Origin: Lysobacterales bacterium
GTDB lineage: Bacteria; Pseudomonadota; Gammaproteobacteria; Xanthomonadales; SZUA-5
Assembly: GCA_022841325.1 (NCBI GenBank)
Contig: JALHRS010000001.1
Span: forward strand, 1 to 60,878
Length of the DNA: 60,878 nucleotides
Direction: 5' to 3'
In this document: in pieces, positions 54,003 to 60,878 of the stretch
Position numbering within the stretch: position 1 is the first letter of the stretch
How the letters are laid out: each line of letters begins with the position of its first letter
Made by a program: the position numbers and the translations under genes
Notes under the pieces: model-generated
What the model was told of the DNA's origin: nothing
Databases searched by the model: none
What the model saw: only the letters and a program-made list of their open reading frames with translations

Positions 54003-54157
54003 GTAGGTCCAGACTCGTCTGGACGCTCTCCCGGCCACCTGGCCAAAAGCGTCCGGACAAGTCCGGACCCACAAGAGCTCGGGCCTTGGTCGGTCCAGAC
54101 TTGTCTGGACGCTCTCCCGGCAACCTGGCCAAAAGCGTCCGGACAAGTCCGGACCCA
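54003..54157. repeat. Two tandem REP1 elements
   Basis: Two double-armed copies in direct orientation (GGTCCAGACTYGTCTGGACGC... GTCCGGACAAGTCCGGAC). Their right arms share the same C-to-G substitution pair, so one is probably a local duplication of the other. Confidence 0.92.
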
Positions 54158-54192
54158 CAAGAGCGTGGGGCCCAGGTTCCTGGAATGACCCC

Positions 54193-54226
54193 AAAAAAAA
54201 AAGCCCGGCAATGCCGGGCTTTTTTC
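54193..54226 (-). terminator. Rho-independent terminator of groESL
   Basis: GCCCGGC/GCCGGGC stem with a 3-nt loop. Reading on the minus strand it is followed by a run of ten T; the other side has six T, so it can act in both directions. Confidence 0.92.
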
Positions 54227-54341
54227 TGATGCTCTGGAACTCCTTCCGGAGCCGCGGAGGCCATGGAGGGCCTCCGCCGCCACGTAGCCTTTGGTGAGGC
54301 GCAGAGCGCCGAACCGAAGGCTAATCAGCCTGGAAGGCTGA

Positions 54342-56376
<2,035 letters not shown>

Positions 56377-56475
56377 GGCGTTTGGCCTCTGAATAAGTTG
56401 AATCAATGGGTTAACTATAGATCTGTGCCGCACCCGACCAGAACAATCCGGGCCGAGAGCGTGACGGGCCAATTG

Positions 56476-56502
56476 ATGGGGGCGGCTTCAAGGACTTTCA
56501 AG
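56476..56502 (-). promoter_or_regulatory. Sigma-32-type heat-shock promoter of groESL
   Basis: On the minus strand CTTGAA is followed after 15 nt by CCCCAT, close to the sigma-32 consensus. A second CTTGAA lies between them but is too near the -10. The site is about 100 bp before the groES start. Confidence 0.82.
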
Positions 56503-56519
56503 AGCACCGGGGTGAAACG

Positions 56520-56554
56520 GGTTGTCGGTTGTCGGTTGTCGGTTGTGGGTTGTG
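56520..56554 (+). repeat. Heptamer array GGTTGTS, 5 units
   Basis: Three GGTTGTC and two GGTTGTG units begin 18 bp upstream of the groESL -35 element. The inverted partner is at 56831-56879. Confidence 0.93.
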
Positions 56555-56586
56555 GTCAAGTTAAGACCTCCGCTGCCACGCAGACC

Positions 56587-56672
56587 TGTGGGAGCGGCTT
56601 CAGCCGCGAACAGGCACTCGCGCACCGACCATGAACCCGGGTGTGCGGTAGCGCGGCTCCGGCGCGCGGTAG
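56587..56672. repeat. REP4 and REP5 palindromes between inverted heptamer arrays
   Basis: REP4 (56587-56610, TGTGGGAGCGGCTTCAGCC) is followed by REP5 (about 56646-56669, GGTAGCGCGGCTCCGG, complementary to 29187-29209). The following 150 bp are extremely GC-rich and hold no gene. Confidence 0.8.
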
Positions 56673-56830
56673 ATCGGGTTGTGCGTCAGGGCAAGTCGCG
56701 CCGGCGGCCGCGGCGTGGCCCGCCGGGCGCCGCGCGCTTGCCGTCGCGGCGCAAAACCCGAGCTGCCAGGCGCGCGGACCCGGCCTACGACACTGCGGCG
56801 AGAAAAGGGGCAGGGGGCAACCGGGTCTCC

Positions 56831-56879
56831 CACAACCACCAACCACCAACCGACAACCGACAACCAGCAACCAGCAACC
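56831..56879 (-). repeat. Heptamer array NNCAACC, 7 units (inverted GGTTGTC type)
   Basis: CACAACC, two ACCAACC, two GACAACC and two AGCAACC, in phase, ending 5 bp before the stop codon of the LolA-like gene. Confidence 0.93.
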
Positions 56880-56884
56880 AGCCC

Positions 56885-57475
56885 CTACTTCGGCGCGTCG
56901 ATCTTCAAATCGGCCAGATACTCCAGCGTCTGCACCGTCCGCGAGCTCCGGCCCATGGCTGTGGATTCGATTTCCTGGCGCACCGGGCGACCGCTGGCCA
57001 CATCAACGAAGAGCTTGGTGGTGGAACTGGACTCGACCCCGACGATGGTCATGGTCTGCTCCACCTGGTAGGTCCGGGTCGGCTTGCCTTCAAGATCCTC
57101 GGTGCCCAGGGCCTCAACCGAGCGCACGCCGGCCTTGGCCTGCTCGATGAAATCCCGACTCAGGAACTGCTTCCCCAGGGCAGAGGTGGCTGCCGGTGCC
57201 TGTATCCAGTCCTCGCCCGGCGGCTTCATCCAGGCGCCTTCGGGGGTCACCACCATGTCACCGGCTGGGCCACCAGTCATGCGCATGCGCCCCGGCAGCA
57301 CCACCTCGACCACCTGCTGAAACACCTGACCATTGACGGTGGTTTCGATCCGGGCGCGGTAGGATTTGGCGGCAAACATGGCCTCCCAGGCAGCAAACAC
57401 TTCGTCCTTGGGTGCGGCCATTGCAGCACTGGACACGAGCAGGGCGAGAACGGCGAGGATTCGCGTGACAGTCAT
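56885..57475 (-). CDS. Exported LolA/LolB-like protein
   Basis: 196 residues. The signal peptide ILAVLALLVSSAAMAAPK precedes one domain with beta-strand pattern SYRARIETTVNGQVFQQVVEVVLPGRMRMTG, GDMVVTPEGAWMKPPG and KPTRTYQVEQTMTIVGVESSSTTKLFVDVASGRPVRQEIES. This is typical of the LolA-like half-barrel that binds lipidated or hydrophobic ligands. The exact role is unknown. The ATG gives a normal signal peptide although the frame is open upstream. The 3' end abuts a heptamer array. Confidence 0.82.
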   Translation of the reverse strand: MTVTRILAVLALLVSSAAMAAPKDEVFAAWEAMFAAKSYRARIETTVNGQVFQQVVEVVLPGRMRMTGGPAGDMVVTPEGAWMKPPGEDWIQAPAATSALGKQFLSRDFIEQAKAGVRSVEALGTEDLEGKPTRTYQVEQTMTIVGVESSSTTKLFVDVASGRPVRQEIESTAMGRSSRTVQTLEYLADLKIDAPK

Positions 57476-57683
57476 GGCTCTGGTATTCCGTTGGATGCTT
57501 GAGGATGAGCTGGGCGCAGCGCTGGCCCGCAAGCCCGATGCGAGTCCAGCATCAAACCGGGGTACAACCAGGCCGCCCGAGCGGCGATGATAGCGCCCAG
57601 GCGAGTTGCCCCTATGGCCGATGCCCCGACTCCGGCGCAGCGGGCATGCTCGCACCCATGATGCACTTTGTGGAGACTGGTTC

Positions 57684-59636
<1,953 letters not shown>

Positions 59637-59653
59637 CAGGGCGCCTGCGCAGC

Positions 59654-59736
59654 GTAGGTCACGTTGGCCGCAAGGCCTACGTGACGCAGTTTCGCGTCAC
59701 GATGTCACGTAGGCCCGATGGGCCAACGTGACCTAC
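59654..59736. repeat. REP3 element, double-armed
   Basis: GTAGGTCACGTTGGCC at the left and its exact complement at the right, each followed inward by a CTACGTGAC arm. It fills most of the gap between the acetoacetyl-CoA synthetase and the SDR gene. Confidence 0.93.
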
Positions 59737-59766
59737 AAATGACGCAAGCCGGGATATGCTTTGCGC

Positions 59767-60522
59767 ATGAATGAAGCTGACCGCGGCACTTGTCACACCG
59801 TCGCCCTGATCACCGGCGGCGCCAGACGCGTGGGCGCGGCGATGGCCCGGCGGCTGCACCGTGCCGGCTTCGATCTGGCCTTGCACTACCGCAGCTCCGC
59901 CGAGGAAGCGCTGGCGCTGCAGGCTGAACTGGAGTCGCAACGGCCGGGCAGCGTGCAGATCTTTCAGGCCGATCTCGCCGATCTCACTGCGACCCAGGCA
60001 CTGGTCCCTGCGGTCATCGCCCATTTCGGCCGGCTGGATGCGCTGGTCAACAATGCCTCCAGCTTCTATCCGACCCCGCTAGGCGAAATCGGATTGGCGC
60101 AATTCGACGACCTGTTCGCCACCAACGCCCGCGCGCCCCTGTTTCTGGCACAGGCCGCCGCAGCGCATCTGCGCGAATCCAAAGGTGCCATCGTCAATCT
60201 GGTCGATATCTACGCCGACCGGCCGATCCCGCGCTACCTGCCCTATTGCATGGCCAAGGCCGCCCTCGTGGCTCTCACCTACGGTCTGGCGCGCGAACTC
60301 GGCCCGGAGGTGCGCGTCAACGCCATCGCCCCCGGCAACATCATCTGGTCGGATAACCCGGAGAAGGCCGACACCCCGGAGATGGTGCTGCAGCGCACCG
60401 CCCTGCAGCGCCAGGGCGCCCCAGAGGATCTGGCCGGCGCGGCCCTGTTCCTGATCCGCGATGCCGGCTATGTGACAGGGCAAGTGCTGCGTGTGGACGG
60501 CGGGCGCTGGCTCAATATCTGA
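59767..60522 (+). CDS. Short-chain dehydrogenase, pteridine reductase-like
   Basis: 251 residues. The cofactor loop GGARRVGAAMARRLH has the RR pair typical of pteridine/dihydromonapterin reductases that use NADPH, followed by LALHYRSSAEEA, NNASSFYPTPLGE, a catalytic YCMAKAALVALT and GQVLRVDGGRW. Homologues are annotated as pteridine reductase (FolM-like). The Ser of the usual triad is replaced in the LVDIYADRP stretch (Asp-Ile-Tyr), as in that subgroup. The ATG is two codons into the open frame. Confidence 0.9.
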   Translation: MNEADRGTCHTVALITGGARRVGAAMARRLHRAGFDLALHYRSSAEEALALQAELESQRPGSVQIFQADLADLTATQALVPAVIAHFGRLDALVNNASSFYPTPLGEIGLAQFDDLFATNARAPLFLAQAAAAHLRESKGAIVNLVDIYADRPIPRYLPYCMAKAALVALTYGLARELGPEVRVNAIAPGNIIWSDNPEKADTPEMVLQRTALQRQGAPEDLAGAALFLIRDAGYVTGQVLRVDGGRWLNI

Positions 60523-60533
60523 GAGCGGTTTTG

Positions 60534-60575
60534 GGTTGTCGGTTGTCGGTTGTCGGTTGTCGGGACTCGGGACTC
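60534..60575 (+). repeat. Composite heptamer array, GGTTGTC x4 then GGGACTC x2
   Basis: Six units in one 7-bp register, beginning 11 bp after the SDR stop codon. The order GGTTGTC-GGGACTC contains the same unit types, in complement, as the 6322-6426 array. Confidence 0.95.
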
Positions 60576-60596
60576 GGCAAAAACCTTACATATCGG

Positions 60597-60745
60597 CGTC
60601 GTTGCAAGCCACCTGTTTCGTGCCGAAACTGCCCACGAGCCATGAACTCCCGGCGTCATTGCGACACCGGACTTGATCCGGGGGAAGCAATCCAGTGCTT
60701 CCGCGGCGCTGTGTCTGGATTGCTTCGCTACGCTCGCAATGACGC
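60597..60745. repeat. REP2 element with extended flank
   Basis: Core 60653-60745 (GCGTCATTGCGAC to GCTCGCAATGACGC) preceded by the conserved flank (GCAAGCCACCTGT, CCGAAACTGCCCACG, GCCATGAAC) that opens with its own GCGTCGTTGC. Confidence 0.92.
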
Positions 60746-60754
60746 CGACTGTTG

Positions 60755-60822
60755 TGAGTCCAGACTTGTTCGGACGTTTCTGGCAAGGTGCTGGAGAAGC
60801 GTCCAGACAAGTCTGGACCTAC
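60755..60822. repeat. REP1 element, double-armed
   Basis: Left arm slightly diverged (GAGTCCAGACTTGTTCGGAC), right arm canonical. Beyond it, TGCCCCG heptamers near 60845-60859 run toward the window end. Confidence 0.88.
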
Positions 60823-60878
60823 CAAAGCTCAAGGCTCGCCCCCCCTGCCCCGTGCCCCGGGGGCCGGGGCGCGGCCCG

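Larger units (their letters stand above)
53926..54341. other. Gap with two tandem REP1 elements and the groESL terminator
   Basis: The space between the hydrolase start and the groEL stop holds REP1 elements at 54003-54072 and 54092-54157 and the terminator at 54193-54226. The remaining 115 bp next to groEL contain short GC-rich inverted repeats and no gene. Confidence 0.8.

Noticed and set aside
56377..56520. CIRCE operator before groES
   Set aside because: No TTAGCACTC-N9-GAGTGCTAA dyad is present; the sigma-32-type promoter explains the region better.

Overview
The window is a high-GC stretch of what looks like a gammaproteobacterial chromosome, most likely from the Xanthomonadales/Lysobacterales (Rhodanobacteraceae-like). 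Pointers are a sigma/DUF3619/DUF3106 operon, an mreBCD-mrdA-rodA wall-elongation operon, a CrbS/CrbR-like acetate two-component pair, groESL behind a heat-shock-type promoter, and abundant REP-like palindromes. I read fifty protein genes. I see no tRNA, rRNA, CRISPR array or recognisable transposase.

Layout from left to right. (1) 1-3738, minus: SSS-domain hybrid sensor kinase cut by the window edge, plus its LuxR-type regulator; then a TonB-dependent receptor. (2) 6473-11339, plus: ECF sigma, membrane anti-sigma, HEAT-like exported protein, Ser/Thr kinase. (3) 11340-12091: AT-richer gene-free stretch with two clusters of DnaA boxes. (4) 12092-19605: sigma/DUF3619/DUF3106 group and mreB-mreC-mreD-mrdA-rodA. 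(5) 19850-31322: tatD, secreted hydrolase, CoA-transferase, uup, lipoprotein, SDR and a GIY-YIG nuclease set between two almost identical 100-bp repeats. (6) 31450-36905, minus: TetR-adaptor-RND efflux operon. (7) 37402-40364: ECF sigma/anti-sigma/PDZ group and two DUF4124 proteins. (8) 40510-44275: pssA, a GAF-SpoIIE-HATPase phosphatase, a STAS antagonist and an MlaE permease. (9) 44670-45581: Mrr-like restriction island of lower GC. (10) 45854-52648: M20 amidohydrolase, MaoC protein, globin and a nucleoside-salvage group deoA-deoB-deoD-cdd. (11) 53029-60522: hydrolase, groESL, LolA-like protein, acetoacetyl-CoA synthetase and a pteridine-reductase-like SDR.

The most unusual content lies between the genes. 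At least seventeen tandem arrays with a strict 7-bp period are present, built from several unrelated units (GGTTGTC, GGGACTC/GGGACCC, GGGGCAC, GGAAAAA, TTGACGT). Different units are joined in one unbroken 7-bp register. Arrays sit at gene edges, sometimes starting at or containing the stop codon. They often occur as inverted pairs around a palindromic REP-like cargo. One such unit lies inside the RND pump gene and adds about 90 residues to a cytoplasmic loop while keeping the frame. Five or more separate families of REP/MITE-like palindromes accompany the arrays. I read this as a genome-wide heptamer-repeat system resembling the heptanucleotide STRRs known from cyanobacteria, with an unknown spreading mechanism.
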